This document shows positions 1 to 8,025 of a DNA stretch of 36,932 nt, piece after piece; the first letter of the stretch is position 1; every line of letters starts with the position of its first letter. This stretch comes from Roseomonas genomospecies 6 (lineage in GTDB: Bacteria > Pseudomonadota > Alphaproteobacteria > Azospirillales > Azospirillaceae), in the NCBI RefSeq assembly GCF_008365375.1, contig NZ_QOKW01000041.1, positions 1 through 36,932 on the forward strand, written 5' to 3'. Under the pieces are notes generated by a model, which did no database searches, was not told the origin of the DNA, and saw nothing but the letters and a program-made list of their open reading frames with translations. A program made the position numbers and the translations under genes.

Positions 1-45
1 ATCAACATGATTGCGCCAATAGCTCTCCAGATCCTGACCCGACAT
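1..45 (-). CDS. IS66 accessory protein TnpA, N-terminal 15 residues (cut by window edge)
   Basis: The frame begins with ATG at 45-43, preceded by a purine-rich AAGAGG, and stays open to the window edge. It encodes MSGQDLESYWRNHVD. The YWRNHV stretch resembles the start of IS66 TnpA (Orf1) helix-turn-helix accessory proteins. It sits 80 bp inside the IS66 terminal repeat, as expected for the first gene of that family. Only 15 codons are visible, so the call rests mostly on position. Confidence 0.45.
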   Translation of the reverse strand, partial: MSGQDLESYWRNHVD

Positions 46-126
46 CCTCTTACCCCGCTGAGCTGCGACCAGCGGAATATTTCATGAACCACGATCACGT
101 CGGATGTGTCGTCACACAACGCTTAC
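1..126 (-). mobile_element. IS66-family element, one end (runs off the window)
   Basis: Read on the minus strand, the element starts at position 126 with GTAAGCG, the usual opening of IS66 terminal repeats. The sequence from 45 down to 1 then opens a reading frame that resembles the first IS66 accessory gene. It lies inside the istB fragment of an IS21 element: the istB frame changes abruptly at 126/127. The other IS66 end is outside the window, so the target duplication (127-134 on this side) cannot be checked here. Confidence 0.6.
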
Positions 127-304
127 GCTGGTAACGGATCGAGCGCGCCTGCTTCTCCGCCCGCTCCACCGCCAGCAGATCGCCCAGGATCTGCTGGACG
201 GTGTGCTGCCGCTTCAGCCCGTCGCTCATCACCTCGTCGTAGGCGGCGCGCATGCCGGCCAAGCTGAGCTCGGCCATCAGCGCCATCAGCTCATGCCGTT
301 CCAT
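95..304 (-). pseudogene. istB: istB fragment (IS21 helper ATPase), N-terminal part only
   Basis: The product starts MERHELMALMAELSLAGM and continues to AEKQARSIRYQ, which matches the N-terminal helical region of IstB before the AAA+ core. From about codon 60 the frame enters IS66 terminal sequence and stops at 95. Walker A and B motifs are therefore missing. IstB is the ATPase that helps IstA select targets; this stub cannot do so. Its start overlaps the end of istA by 14 nt, as in translationally coupled istAB pairs. Confidence 0.7.
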
Positions 305-1915
305 GGCAGCCCTCCCGCACCGCGCGCAGGCGGTCGTAGCGCCCGCAGTCGGCGGCCGGCTCGATGGACAGCGTCAACGCCGTCGGCACCGCCATGGCCG
401 GTGCCGGTGTGACGTCGTGGCGCCGGGCGAGGATGTTCAGGATCACGTCCCGGCTGTGCGTGCCGTTCGCCAGTGCCTCGCGGCAGGCGACCTCCACCGC
501 CTCCAGGCCATCGGTGAGGATGGCGGCGAGCACGCCAACGAACTGCCGTTCAGCGTCGTCGCCACGGCCCAGGCGGGTCCGCACCGTCGCCAGGGCTGGC
601 GGCAAATCCCAGTCCCGGAACGGCGCCCCGTTGCGCAGCGCCCCCGGTTTGCGGACGAGAACCGGCAGGTAGTGCAGCGGATTGTAGCGCGTGTGGCCGT
701 GCCCGAAAGCTCGTGGGTGCTCGGCGACGATCGCGCCGTTGAACCACACCACGATCCGTGTCGCGTAGGCGCGGACCTGCACCGGCTTGCCGGCGGCGAC
801 CGCGGCCACGCTGTAGCGGTTGCGGTCGAAGTGGATGAGGCAGGTTTTCGAGGCGCTGAGCGTGGCCTCGTAGAAGCCGTCGAAAGAATCGCCCACGGTG
901 ATCAGCACCGACCGCTCCGCCTGGAACACCTCATACACCGTCCGGCTCTTATCCTCCGGATGCGACGTCTGTTGGGCCCAGACGATCACCTCGTCGTGCA
1001 GGCGGTCGTTCACCTCCTCCAGCGTCTTGGCGCGCAGGCGCGGCGTGAACAGCCGCTGGCGCAAGGTGCCGACCTGGTTCTCGACTTGGCCCTTCTCCCA
1101 GCCCGACGCCGGGGTGCAGGCCACAGGCTCGACCAAGTAATGCGAGCACATCTGGGCGAAGCGGCGGTTGAAGCGGCGCTCCTTGCCGACGAACACGGCG
1201 TCCACCGCCGTCTTCATGTTGTCGTAGATGCCGCGCTCTCACAGGCCGCCGTAGAACGCCGCAGCGCGGGCATGAGCGTCGAACACCATCTCCTGGCTCT
1301 GGCGCGGGTAGACCGCCACGAACGGCATGCGGCTGTGGCACGGGCGGACATGAGCCACCTGCACCTTGGTCGTCACCCCGTCCAGGATGATCCACTCCTC
1401 CGCTCAGTCGAACTGGTACGCCTCGGCGGGGGCGAAGGTGAGCGGCACGTAGGCGTTCACCGGCCCGCCCGGCGGCTGGCGCAGCTTGAAGCGTTTGATG
1501 TAGCGCCACACCGTGTCGTAGCCGCCCTGGAACCCGGCGTCCTGCAGCCGCCTAAAGATCCCCAGATAATCGAGCCGGTCACGCACCGGCCGCCGCTCGT
1601 TCTCCGTGATCAGCCGTTCCAGCTCCTCCTGGAACCCAGCCAACTTCGGAAGCGGCTGGTGCTGGCGTTCGTAGCGCGGCGCCGTCTCGCCCGAGCGCAG
1701 GTATTTCGTCACCGTCTCCCGCGACACCTTCAGCGACCGGGCAATGGCCCGGATGCTTTTCCCCTTCGCGTGCTCGCGTCGTATCCGTGCGATCGTCTCC
1801 ACCGTCAACATCCCTGTCCGCCACCCTGTCGTCCAAACCCAGGGTGGTAGTCTGCCAGATCAGGGGTGGCTGGTTATTGGACGCCGATCACCCCTGAAAC
1901 TGGCCAAGTGTTACA
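127..1915 (-). mobile_element. IS21-family remnant, copy 1 (decayed, interrupted by IS66)
   Basis: The element carries istA and the start of istB in the usual order on the minus strand. The istA-side end lies near 1915, where the minus strand opens with TGTAACAC; IS21-family ends begin TGT. Between 1830 and 1915 several short AGGGGTG/CACCCCT-type motifs recur, as in the multiple terminal repeats of the family. The istB side is lost to an IS66 insertion at 126/127, and istA has two in-frame stops, so the copy should be inactive. Confidence 0.75.
291..1811 (-). pseudogene. istA: IS21 transposase istA, two in-frame stops
   Basis: The frame reads as a full IstA of about 506 codons. An N-terminal helix-turn-helix (IRAIARSLKVSRETVTKYL) is followed by an rve/DDE catalytic core and a C-terminal Mu-transposase-like region. 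TGA codons interrupt it at 1404-1406, just after the core motif AYQFD, where related proteins have Trp, and near 1243, in GGL-stop-ERGIYDN. The frame is unchanged across both stops, so these are nonsense substitutions rather than indels. The catalytic Glu region GQVENQVG is still readable downstream. The gene is almost certainly inactive unless TGA is read through. Confidence 0.85.
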
Positions 1916-2051
1916 GGCCGATGCACAGCGGTAAATTGACTTCGGGCAAGCGCCCCCGTTCGGCGCGGTCGGCAGACCTGCGGAGAGCCAAATGCCCTCA
2001 GGCCCCCAAGGACTCCCAATCCCGTGATGGTAGGAGCGACAACGCCCATGC

Positions 2052-2444
2052 TCACAGCGGGATGCGGACGACAATCTCCCGGTAGGGCACAGACGGACGG
2101 CCGCCCGCATCGTACCCAAGCAGCCCGGCCCATTCCAGGGCAGCTGTTCGTGCGCAGGCCGGAGCGCAGGATGGGGTGGTGCGCAGCTGCCGCAGCACCG
2201 CAAGGTGATCGTCGGTCAACAGCCTCAGCAGGTCGGCCAAGGACATGAACATTCTGCGGGAGACAGCGACGGCCTCGCCCCGCTCCCTGCACCGGGCGGT
2301 GCCCGGCATGCCCCCGTCGGCAGCGATGACCGTCCCCTCGACAATGATCTCCAGAGTGCCAAGACCGGAGGCAGCAGACGCATCCACCCCACTGGACCCG
2401 GCCCGCTCACCGCCTGTGGGCGATGAGGAATGCCGCGCCCTCAT
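2052..2444 (-). CDS. Small regulator-like protein, coupled to rnk
   Basis: The 130-aa product starts at an ATG that overlaps the rnk stop (ATGA), so translation is probably coupled. The C-terminal half has SLADLLRLLTDDHLAVLRQLR, then ALEWAGLLGY and SVPYREIVVRIPL. This resembles small predicted transcription regulators with a winged helix, in which a DNA-recognition helix sits between the two blocks. Here that stretch is short and odd (TTPSCAPACART), so the recognition helix may have been lost or frame-shifted. It could equally be a divergent intact protein. The N-terminal half is low-complexity and not recognised. Confidence 0.5.
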   Translation of the reverse strand: MRARHSSSPTGGERAGSSGVDASAASGLGTLEIIVEGTVIAADGGMPGTARCRERGEAVAVSRRMFMSLADLLRLLTDDHLAVLRQLRTTPSCAPACARTAALEWAGLLGYDAGGRPSVPYREIVVRIPL

Positions 2445-2833
2445 TGTTCCACCTCCAGCACGGTCAGCGTCTTGGCCTCGCCCGAACGCGTGTACCAGCA
2501 GATCGAATGGCCTTCGGCGACACCGATGAGCGCGGCGCCGATCGGCGTCAGGACCGACACCTTTCCCGCGGCCAGGTCGGCCTCCGATGGATAGACGAGG
2601 GTAACGGTCCGAACCCGTCCGGTCGCCTCGTTGCGGAAGGTGACACACGCGTTCATCATAACCACGGTCGGCATGACCTCGCCAGACCGCACCACCGTCG
2701 CCCGCTCGAGTTCCGCGCCCAGATAGTCGGAGACGTCGGGTTCCGATGCTGCGGAAACGGCCACAAGACCGAGCAGGCGGACGTAATCATCGGATGACAG
2801 CGTGACAGCCGGAAACAGGTCGGGAGAGGGCAT
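2441..2833 (-). CDS. rnk: Rnk-type nucleoside diphosphate kinase regulator (GreA/GreB C-terminal fold)
   Basis: The 130-aa product has the layout of Rnk: a short helical N-terminus (TLSSDDYVRLLGLV) followed by the GreA/GreB C-terminal domain. The visible block reads VTLVYPSEADLAAGKVSVLTPIGAALIG, the family's hallmark. Rnk binds RNA polymerase in competition with Gre factors and affects nucleotide-pool signalling. Here it lacks the GreA coiled coil, so it is not a full Gre factor. The ATG at 2833 is preceded by AAGGATAG at good spacing. The gene follows a 52-aa ORF and is followed by a coupled small gene, suggesting one transcript. Confidence 0.85.
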   Translation of the reverse strand: MPSPDLFPAVTLSSDDYVRLLGLVAVSAASEPDVSDYLGAELERATVVRSGEVMPTVVMMNACVTFRNEATGRVRTVTLVYPSEADLAAGKVSVLTPIGAALIGVAEGHSICWYTRSGEAKTLTVLEVEQ

Positions 2834-2909
2834 GGTTCTATCCTTTCATGCGTGGACCGGAATATTCCATGGCGAGGTGGGGGATACTCCCCACCCGCCA
2901 AGGACCGTG

Positions 2910-3068
2910 TCACGCGGCAGGCGGCGAGGTGTCGTCGCCGCCGTCCTGCGGGCGAGGCTGGGAAGCAGTCCGCCGCTGCAGCCATTGTTTGAACGGCACG
3001 ACCTGGGATGCGCGGGTCTCGGCTTCGGCAGGGCGGTTCGGCGGCGTCACGTCACGCTCCGTCATCAT
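2910..3068 (-). CDS. Small ORF, 52 aa, with near-ideal ribosome-binding site
   Basis: Start at the ATG-ATG pair at 3068/3065 is supported by GGAGGTGATC a few bases upstream, an almost perfect match to the 16S rRNA 3' end. The product is 52 aa, charged and Pro-rich, with VVPFKQWLQRR as its most structured part. There is no signal peptide or membrane segment. I do not recognise it. It lies 76 bp upstream of rnk on the same strand and may be the first gene of that transcript. The open frame extends further upstream, but only this start has a good ribosome-binding site. Confidence 0.5.
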   Translation of the reverse strand: MMTERDVTPPNRPAEAETRASQVVPFKQWLQRRTASQPRPQDGGDDTSPPAA

Positions 3069-3070
3069 CG

Positions 3071-3080
3071 GATCACCTCC
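3071..3080 (-). promoter_or_regulatory. Strong Shine-Dalgarno sequence of the 52-aa ORF
   Basis: On the minus strand this reads GGAGGTGATC and ends two bases before the first ATG (3068). It fixes the start of a gene otherwise buried in a longer open frame. Confidence 0.6.
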
Positions 3081-3199
3081 AAAGTCGACGTCCAAGGCCG
3101 CGATGGCGGCCTCGACGGCGGTCAACAGGAACGAGCCAGAGGGTCTGCCCGCATGGAACGCGGTTCTCCCCCAACTGCGGCGATGTCGGGAATGTGGAG

Positions 3200-3244
3200 C
3201 CCCGGTTCCGGACCGGGACGCTGCCTAGCGGTCCAGAACCGGGG
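3200..3244. repeat. Long hairpin, 16-bp arms, upstream of the rnk cluster
   Basis: The arms at 3200-3215 and 3229-3244 are complementary at 15 of 16 positions, with a 13-base loop. The arm CCCCGGTTCCGGACCG pairs with CGGTCCAGAACCGGGG. No T-run follows on either strand, so a simple Rho-independent terminator is not supported. It sits about 130 bp upstream of the 52-aa ORF and could be a regulatory hairpin or a scar of a mobile element. Confidence 0.5.
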
Positions 3245-3948
3245 CGGACGTGCCTGCATGCACGCAACCAGCGCGCAAAAGAGGACGGTTCTGGAGGGCG
3301 ACGATCATCATGGCAACTCCGATCATGGCCGATGCCGGGCCCAGTAGCAAGCTGGTGTTGCCGGGCTTACCCGTCAGCGTTGGCCTCCACCGGACGGAGC
3401 ATCCACCCCGACTTGGAAACGATGTCCGTATCCGAGCGGTCGGCGCCAGACGTCCTGGGCGCACAGGCATTGGCCAATCGACGGCGCTCTTCCGCCCCCG
3501 CTCTCAACACGCCCATGCCCAGGCGAGCGCGTCCAGCAGGGTCATCGCGCCCTTACAGGCGTACCGCACACGCGGGGAGCAGGTGTTGCCGGGCTTTGAA
3601 AATCCTCTGTGAATTCCAGGCGATGCGAAAGACGTCGAAGGCCGTCTCACCCCGGAACCGTTCCAACGCGGCATGGAACAGCGGGTGGATTTTCCGGCGG
3701 CCCAGGTCCGCCGCAGGAATTTCCGTCGCTGCCAACCGGCCAGCAAGCAGGAGGAAGGATACATTTTTCTCGGGCGAACGTGCGAGGTCCGAACTTGCGT
3801 GCGAGACGCGAAGAGCAAGAGGCTCTATTGCCCGCTCCGTCTTGGAGAACGTATCGGGGGCAGGCCACATCGTGAGCCCGGCACGTTCCTGCATTCCCTC
3901 CGGCGTCGGACCACGTGCTCTCAAAGGTGCTATTCTGGAATCGCATTT
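3245..3948. other. About 700 bp with no gene I can support
   Basis: Short open frames occur on both strands. One on the minus strand (3225-3470) encodes a hydrophobic run (LLLGPASAMIGVAMMIVAL) that could be a single membrane helix. Another (minus, 3553-3924) gives an ordinary-looking but unrecognised protein ending HLLPACAVRL. Neither has a convincing ribosome-binding site or family match. The region may hold decayed genes. Confidence 0.3.
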
Positions 3949-3967
3949 ATGATGCCCTATACATCAT
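3949..3967. promoter_or_regulatory. Candidate operator/promoter for the XRE-sulP pair
   Basis: A perfect inverted repeat ATGATG-N7-CATCAT spans these 19 bases, about 50 bp upstream of the XRE gene. Its spacer overlaps TATACA (3958-3963), a plausible -10 element. An XRE repressor bound here would block transcription, so autoregulation is a reasonable inference. No clear -35 element is seen. Confidence 0.4.
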
Positions 3968-4018
3968 CTTTGCGGTGCAGTAGAGTATCTGAGACAAGAA
4001 ATACATGAAGGCTGGACC

Positions 4019-4330
4019 ATGATCACGGGGCCGCAGATGAGAGCCGCCCGGGCGCTGCTCGGCATCGACCAGAAAACCCTGGCCGAGGCGGCTGGCGTGT
4101 CCCTGCCGACCATCCAGCGCATGGAGGCGAGCGAGGGCAACGTCCGCGGCGTCGTCGACACTCTGGTCAAGGTCGTCAACGCGCTCGATGCCGCCGGAAT
4201 CGAACTGATCGGAGAGAACTCTCCAAGCCAGGGCAGCGGCCGCGGCGTCCGCTTCAAGAGCGCAGCCGGAGCGCCCGCTGCCGAACCGACCGAACCACGC
4301 TCCACCAAACGCACGACCGCAGGCCGATAG
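4019..4330 (+). CDS. XRE-family helix-turn-helix regulator
   Basis: The 103-codon gene encodes a classical XRE/Cro-CI HTH at residues 1-60: MRAARALLGIDQKTLAEAAG, then VSLPTIQRMEA as the recognition helix, and LVKVVNALDAAGIELI, which closes the domain. Such single-domain proteins bind DNA as dimers. The C-terminal 40 residues are low-complexity and basic. It lies 33 bp upstream of the sulP gene on the same strand, and a perfect inverted repeat lies just upstream, so it probably controls the two-gene transcript. The regulatory target is inferred, not shown. Confidence 0.85.
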   Translation: MITGPQMRAARALLGIDQKTLAEAAGVSLPTIQRMEASEGNVRGVVDTLVKVVNALDAAGIELIGENSPSQGSGRGVRFKSAAGAPAAEPTEPRSTKRTTAGR

Positions 4331-4363
4331 CCTTCTCGCTCCGCCTGCACGGGAGATGAGATC

Positions 4364-6100
4364 ATGACGGGAGCCGCAGCCAAGCTCTCACCCCAGTGGC
4401 ACCTGTTCGTGCCCAAGCTGATCACTGTGCTCCGCCAGGGCTACGGCCCGGCCGACCTGCGCAACGACGTCATCGCCGGGCTGACCGTCGCCATCGTCGC
4501 CCTGCCCTTGGCCATGGCCCTGGCCATCGCCTCGGGAACCACCCCCGACAAGGGCCTCACCACGGCCATCGTTGCGGGCTTCCTGATCTCCGCGCTGGGC
4601 GGCAGCCGCTTCCAGATCGGCGGCCCCACCGGTGCCTTCGTCGTGGTCGTCTTCAACGTCATCGCGCAGCACGGCTTCGACGGGCTGGTGGTCGCCACGC
4701 TGATGGCCGGAGCAATATTGGTCGCCGCGGGTCTGCTGCGGCTCGGCACCTGGGTGAAGTACATTCCTCAGCCGGTCATCACCGGCTTCACCGCGGGCAT
4801 CGCCGTCATTATCTTCTCCAGCCAGGTGAAGGATCTGCTCGGCCTCGGCATGGTCACCGTGCCCGCCGAATTCCTCGAGAAGTGGACGGCCTTCTGGGAA
4901 CACCGGCACACCGTCGACCCGGCCACGGTTGCGGTCGCCGCCGGATCGCTGGCCATCATCATCGGGTTGCGCCGCTTCGCCCCGCGCGTACCCGGCTTCC
5001 TGGTCGCCGTTTGTGCCGGTGCTCTGGCCGTCTGGGCCCTGGCATTGCCGGTCGACACCATCGGCTCTCGCTTCGGTGGCATCCCAAACTCACTGCCGGT
5101 CCCCGCCTGGCCCGACCTGTCCTGGGGGCGCGTCACCGCCCTGCTGCCGAGCGCTTTCACAATCGCCTTTCTGGCGGGCGTGGAATCCCTGCTCTCCGCC
5201 GTGGTCGCCGACGGCATGACCGGGCGCCGTCACCGCTCGAACTGCGAGCTCGTTGCCCAAGGATTCGCCAACCTCGCCTCAGCCCTGTTCGGCGGCCTGC
5301 CCGCGACCGGCGCCATCGCGCGCACGGTGACCAACATCCGCTCCGGCGCGCGGTCCCCGCTCGCGGGCATGCTGCACGCCGCCTTCCTGCTCGTCTTCAT
5401 GCTTGCTCTGGCGCCCCTGGCTTCGTTCGTGCCCCTGGCAAGCCTGGCCGCCGTACTGGTCGTGGTGGCCTGGAACATGAGCGAGGTCGAGCGGTTCCGC
5501 CATCTCATGACGGCACCACTGTCGGACCGCGTCGCCCTGCTGCTGACCTTTGCCCTGACCGTGCTGGTCGATCTGACGGTGGCCATCGAGGTTGGTGTGG
5601 TGGTGGCCGCGATGGCCTTCATGCACCGCATGGCGCAGGCGGTGGAGATCCAAAGCCATGTCAAGCTCCTCGACGAGGACGCCGATGACTTCGCACGCCC
5701 GGCCAGCGACGTTTACCAGCCGCAGGCCGACCTCCCCGACGGAGTCGTTGTATTCCAGATCAATGGCCCCTTCTTCTTCGGTGTCGCCAACCGACTGAGC
5801 GACGTGCTCGACCAAGTCGGGCGCCCGCCCAAAGTTCTGATCCTGCGCATGCGCGACGTGCCTTTGATCGACGCGACCGGAGTGGGCGCCCTGACCGAAC
5901 TGATCGACCACTGCCGCCGCGAGGGCACGTTGGTGGTCCTTTCCGGCGTGCAGAAGCAGCCGCAGCGGGTCCTGGACGCCATGGGGCTGAAGAACGCCCC
6001 CAACATCATCTTCGCCGCCAACCTGGACGCGGCGGTCGGCATCGCCCGCCATCGGGCCACCCAGAAGCCGCACATGGCGCCGCCGGTGCATGCCCGCTGA
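4364..6100 (+). CDS. SulP/SLC26-family anion transporter with C-terminal STAS domain
   Basis: The 578-aa product has the usual SulP layout. Residues about 25-430 form the hydrophobic transport domain with many membrane helices, including the signature region PLAMALAIASGTTPDKGL and GGPTGAFVVVV. Residues about 455-560 form a cytoplasmic STAS domain (GVVVFQINGPFFFG, then LILRMRDVPLIDATGVGAL). SulP proteins move sulfate, bicarbonate, dicarboxylates or related anions across the inner membrane; the substrate cannot be read from sequence. ATG 4364 is preceded by GGAGATGAG. The gene probably shares a transcript with the XRE gene. The length is normal and no damage is seen. Confidence 0.92.
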   Translation: MTGAAAKLSPQWHLFVPKLITVLRQGYGPADLRNDVIAGLTVAIVALPLAMALAIASGTTPDKGLTTAIVAGFLISALGGSRFQIGGPTGAFVVVVFNVIAQHGFDGLVVATLMAGAILVAAGLLRLGTWVKYIPQPVITGFTAGIAVIIFSSQVKDLLGLGMVTVPAEFLEKWTAFWEHRHTVDPATVAVAAGSLAIIIGLRRFAPRVPGFLVAVCAGALAVWALALPVDTIGSRFGGIPNSLPVPAWPDLSWGRVTALLPSAFTIAFLAGVESLLSAVVADGMTGRRHRSNCELVAQGFANLASALFGGLPATGAIARTVTNIRSGARSPLAGMLHAAFLLVFMLALAPLASFVPLASLAAVLVVVAWNMSEVERFRHLMTAPLSDRVALLLTFALTVLVDLTVAIEVGVVVAAMAFMHRMAQAVEIQSHVKLLDEDADDFARPASDVYQPQADLPDGVVVFQINGPFFFGVANRLSDVLDQVGRPPKVLILRMRDVPLIDATGVGALTELIDHCRREGTLVVLSGVQKQPQRVLDAMGLKNAPNIIFAANLDAAVGIARHRATQKPHMAPPVHAR

Positions 6101-6328
6101 CGGGCTCCACACAAGCGTGCCGAGGCCACATCGCGCCCCCTCCCCCGACGACGCCGGAGGCGGAATCATGCCCAAACGCCGATGTTCGTCAGGCAGCTGC
6201 GGTGGTCATCAAACTCCCTCCCCGGCGGGAGAGTGCAAAACCTCATGTGGCTAGGGGGCGGCTTGCCCGACATCCCACCGTATTCAGGTGCCGCATCGAC
6301 TCACAAAGCCTATTCGTATATTAGGACC

Positions 6329-7894
6329 ATGGTTCAATTAAGAGACGACATGCAGCCCACGCCGAGATGCCGCCCGCGATGGGCATCGATCGTAGCGCCG
6401 CTTGGGGTCGCTGGCCTCTTGGTGGCCGGGCTGTGGGGCAACCTCCTGCACGGCTACCAGCGCGACCGGGGACAGACCCGGCACGAAGCCGAGGTGACCG
6501 CCACCAACCTCGCCCGCGCCTTCGACGAGCACGTCGTGCGGACGGTCCAGCACATCGACACGCTCCTGCTGCATCTGCGGCTCGAATATCAGCGCGCCCC
6601 GGACCGCTTCCACGACCGGCGCGACGACGTGTTCTGGAACACCTATGGCGGCGAGTTCATGCAGGTCGGCATCATCGACCGGGACGGCATGCTCCTCTAC
6701 AGCAACCTGTCGCGGACGAGCCACCCGGTAGACCTCAGCGACCGCGAGCATTTCCGCGTCCACCAGGACAGCGGCGAGGATAAGCTCTTCATCAGCAAGC
6801 CGGTGTTCGGGCGCGTTTCCCAAAAGTGGTCCATCCAGTTCACCCGCCGCCGGACGGCGCCGGACGGCACATTCGATGGCGTGCTGGTCATCTCGGTCGA
6901 CCCGGCGTATTTCTCGGGCTTCTACGAGACCATTGACATCGGTGCCAAGGGCGCGATCACGCTGCTCGGAACGGATGGCGTCATCCGGGCCAGGGCGGCG
7001 CGGATCGTGCCCAGCGTTGACCCGGTCGGGTCCTCCTTGCCCAAGGAGCGGCCGTTTTTTGATCCGAAGCAGCCGGATGCCGCGGGCTACGGGGCAACCA
7101 GCGCCGTCGACGGCATGGTGCGGATCGGAGCCTATCGCCGCCTCAGGGCCTTTCCACTGATCGTGCTCGTTCTGCTCGCGGAAGAGGATGTCTTCGCCGG
7201 AGCCGAAGAGCGGCATTCCGTTATGGTATCGGTTGGCGGGCTGGTGTCGGCGCTGCTGTTCGGAAGCGCCATGGGCATCGCTTGGCTTCTTGATCGGGAG
7301 CGCCGCTACCGCACCGAATTGGAACAGGCCAACAGCGAATTGCGCTACCTGGCTGACACCGATGTCCTGACGGGGGCGAAGAACCGCCGAGCCTTCACGG
7401 CACTGGCCGAGGTGGAAATCGCCCGCCATCACCGGCACGAGCGGCCACTGTCGATCATCATGATGGACCTTGACCACTTCAAGGAGGTCAACGACGGCCA
7501 TGGCCATGCGGCCGGAGACGCCGTGCTCAGCGAGGTGGTCCGGCGATGCCGGGGCAGTCTGCGTTGCCACGACGTCATCGGGCGGCTGGGCGGAGAGGAA
7601 TTCGCCATCCTGCTGCCTGAGACCGGGCTTGCCCAAGCGCATGACATCGCGGAGCGCCTACGACGGGCCATCGCCGCCGGTCTCATTCTCATCCCGGAGG
7701 GGAAAACCCTCCAGGTCACGGCGAGCATGGGGGTCACAGCGCTGTGCGCAAGCGATCACCTTGATGCCCTTCTTCATCGTGCCGACCAGGCGCTGTACCA
7801 AGCGAAGGACCGCGGCCGCAATCGCAGCGTCGCCGCCGGTGGGGACGTTGCCCCCGCCGGGTGGTGTACGCCCGACGGATGGTGCCGTTTGTAG
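6329..7894 (+). CDS. Membrane-bound diguanylate cyclase with periplasmic sensor
   Basis: The product makes cyclic di-GMP from two GTP. A first membrane helix (IVAPLGVAGLLVAGLWG) precedes a periplasmic region with features of a double-Cache-type sensor (FMQVGIIDRDGMLLYSNL, SDREHFRVHQ). A second membrane helix (VSVGGLVSALLFGSAMGIAW) follows. The GGDEF domain has DVLTGAKNRRAF and, near residue 420, RLGGEEFAILLPETG. The active-site variant GGEEF is functional in this family. An inhibitory I-site RXXD (RCHD) lies five residues before it, so product feedback is expected. The ATG at 6350, preceded by AAGAGA, is an equally good start; the open frame extends back to 6182. Cyclic di-GMP would suit the adhesin operon downstream. 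Confidence 0.9.
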   Translation: MVQLRDDMQPTPRCRPRWASIVAPLGVAGLLVAGLWGNLLHGYQRDRGQTRHEAEVTATNLARAFDEHVVRTVQHIDTLLLHLRLEYQRAPDRFHDRRDDVFWNTYGGEFMQVGIIDRDGMLLYSNLSRTSHPVDLSDREHFRVHQDSGEDKLFISKPVFGRVSQKWSIQFTRRRTAPDGTFDGVLVISVDPAYFSGFYETIDIGAKGAITLLGTDGVIRARAARIVPSVDPVGSSLPKERPFFDPKQPDAAGYGATSAVDGMVRIGAYRRLRAFPLIVLVLLAEEDVFAGAEERHSVMVSVGGLVSALLFGSAMGIAWLLDRERRYRTELEQANSELRYLADTDVLTGAKNRRAFTALAEVEIARHHRHERPLSIIMMDLDHFKEVNDGHGHAAGDAVLSEVVRRCRGSLRCHDVIGRLGGEEFAILLPETGLAQAHDIAERLRRAIAAGLILIPEGKTLQVTASMGVTALCASDHLDALLHRADQALYQAKDRGRNRSVAAGGDVAPAGWCTPDGWCRL

Positions 7895-8025
7895 AAGGAT
7901 ACGGTGCGTCGAGGTCAGTCCTCCGGCCTTCTCCGGACCCAATCAACCTGCAGAAGGGCGTCTGGGCAACCGTTACGGTAGTCTGGCCACTCTCGTCTAT
8001 GATGCGATTCGGTGGGTCCACTCGG

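Noticed and set aside
252..1850. Long plus-strand frame (532 aa) across IS21 copy 1
   Set aside because: It is the antisense shadow of istA in GC-rich DNA. The minus strand gives a recognisable IstA.
3225..3470. 81-aa minus-strand ORF with a hydrophobic run
   Set aside because: A single membrane helix is possible, but there is no ribosome-binding site or family and it overlaps the hairpin. Kept only as a note in the gap entry.
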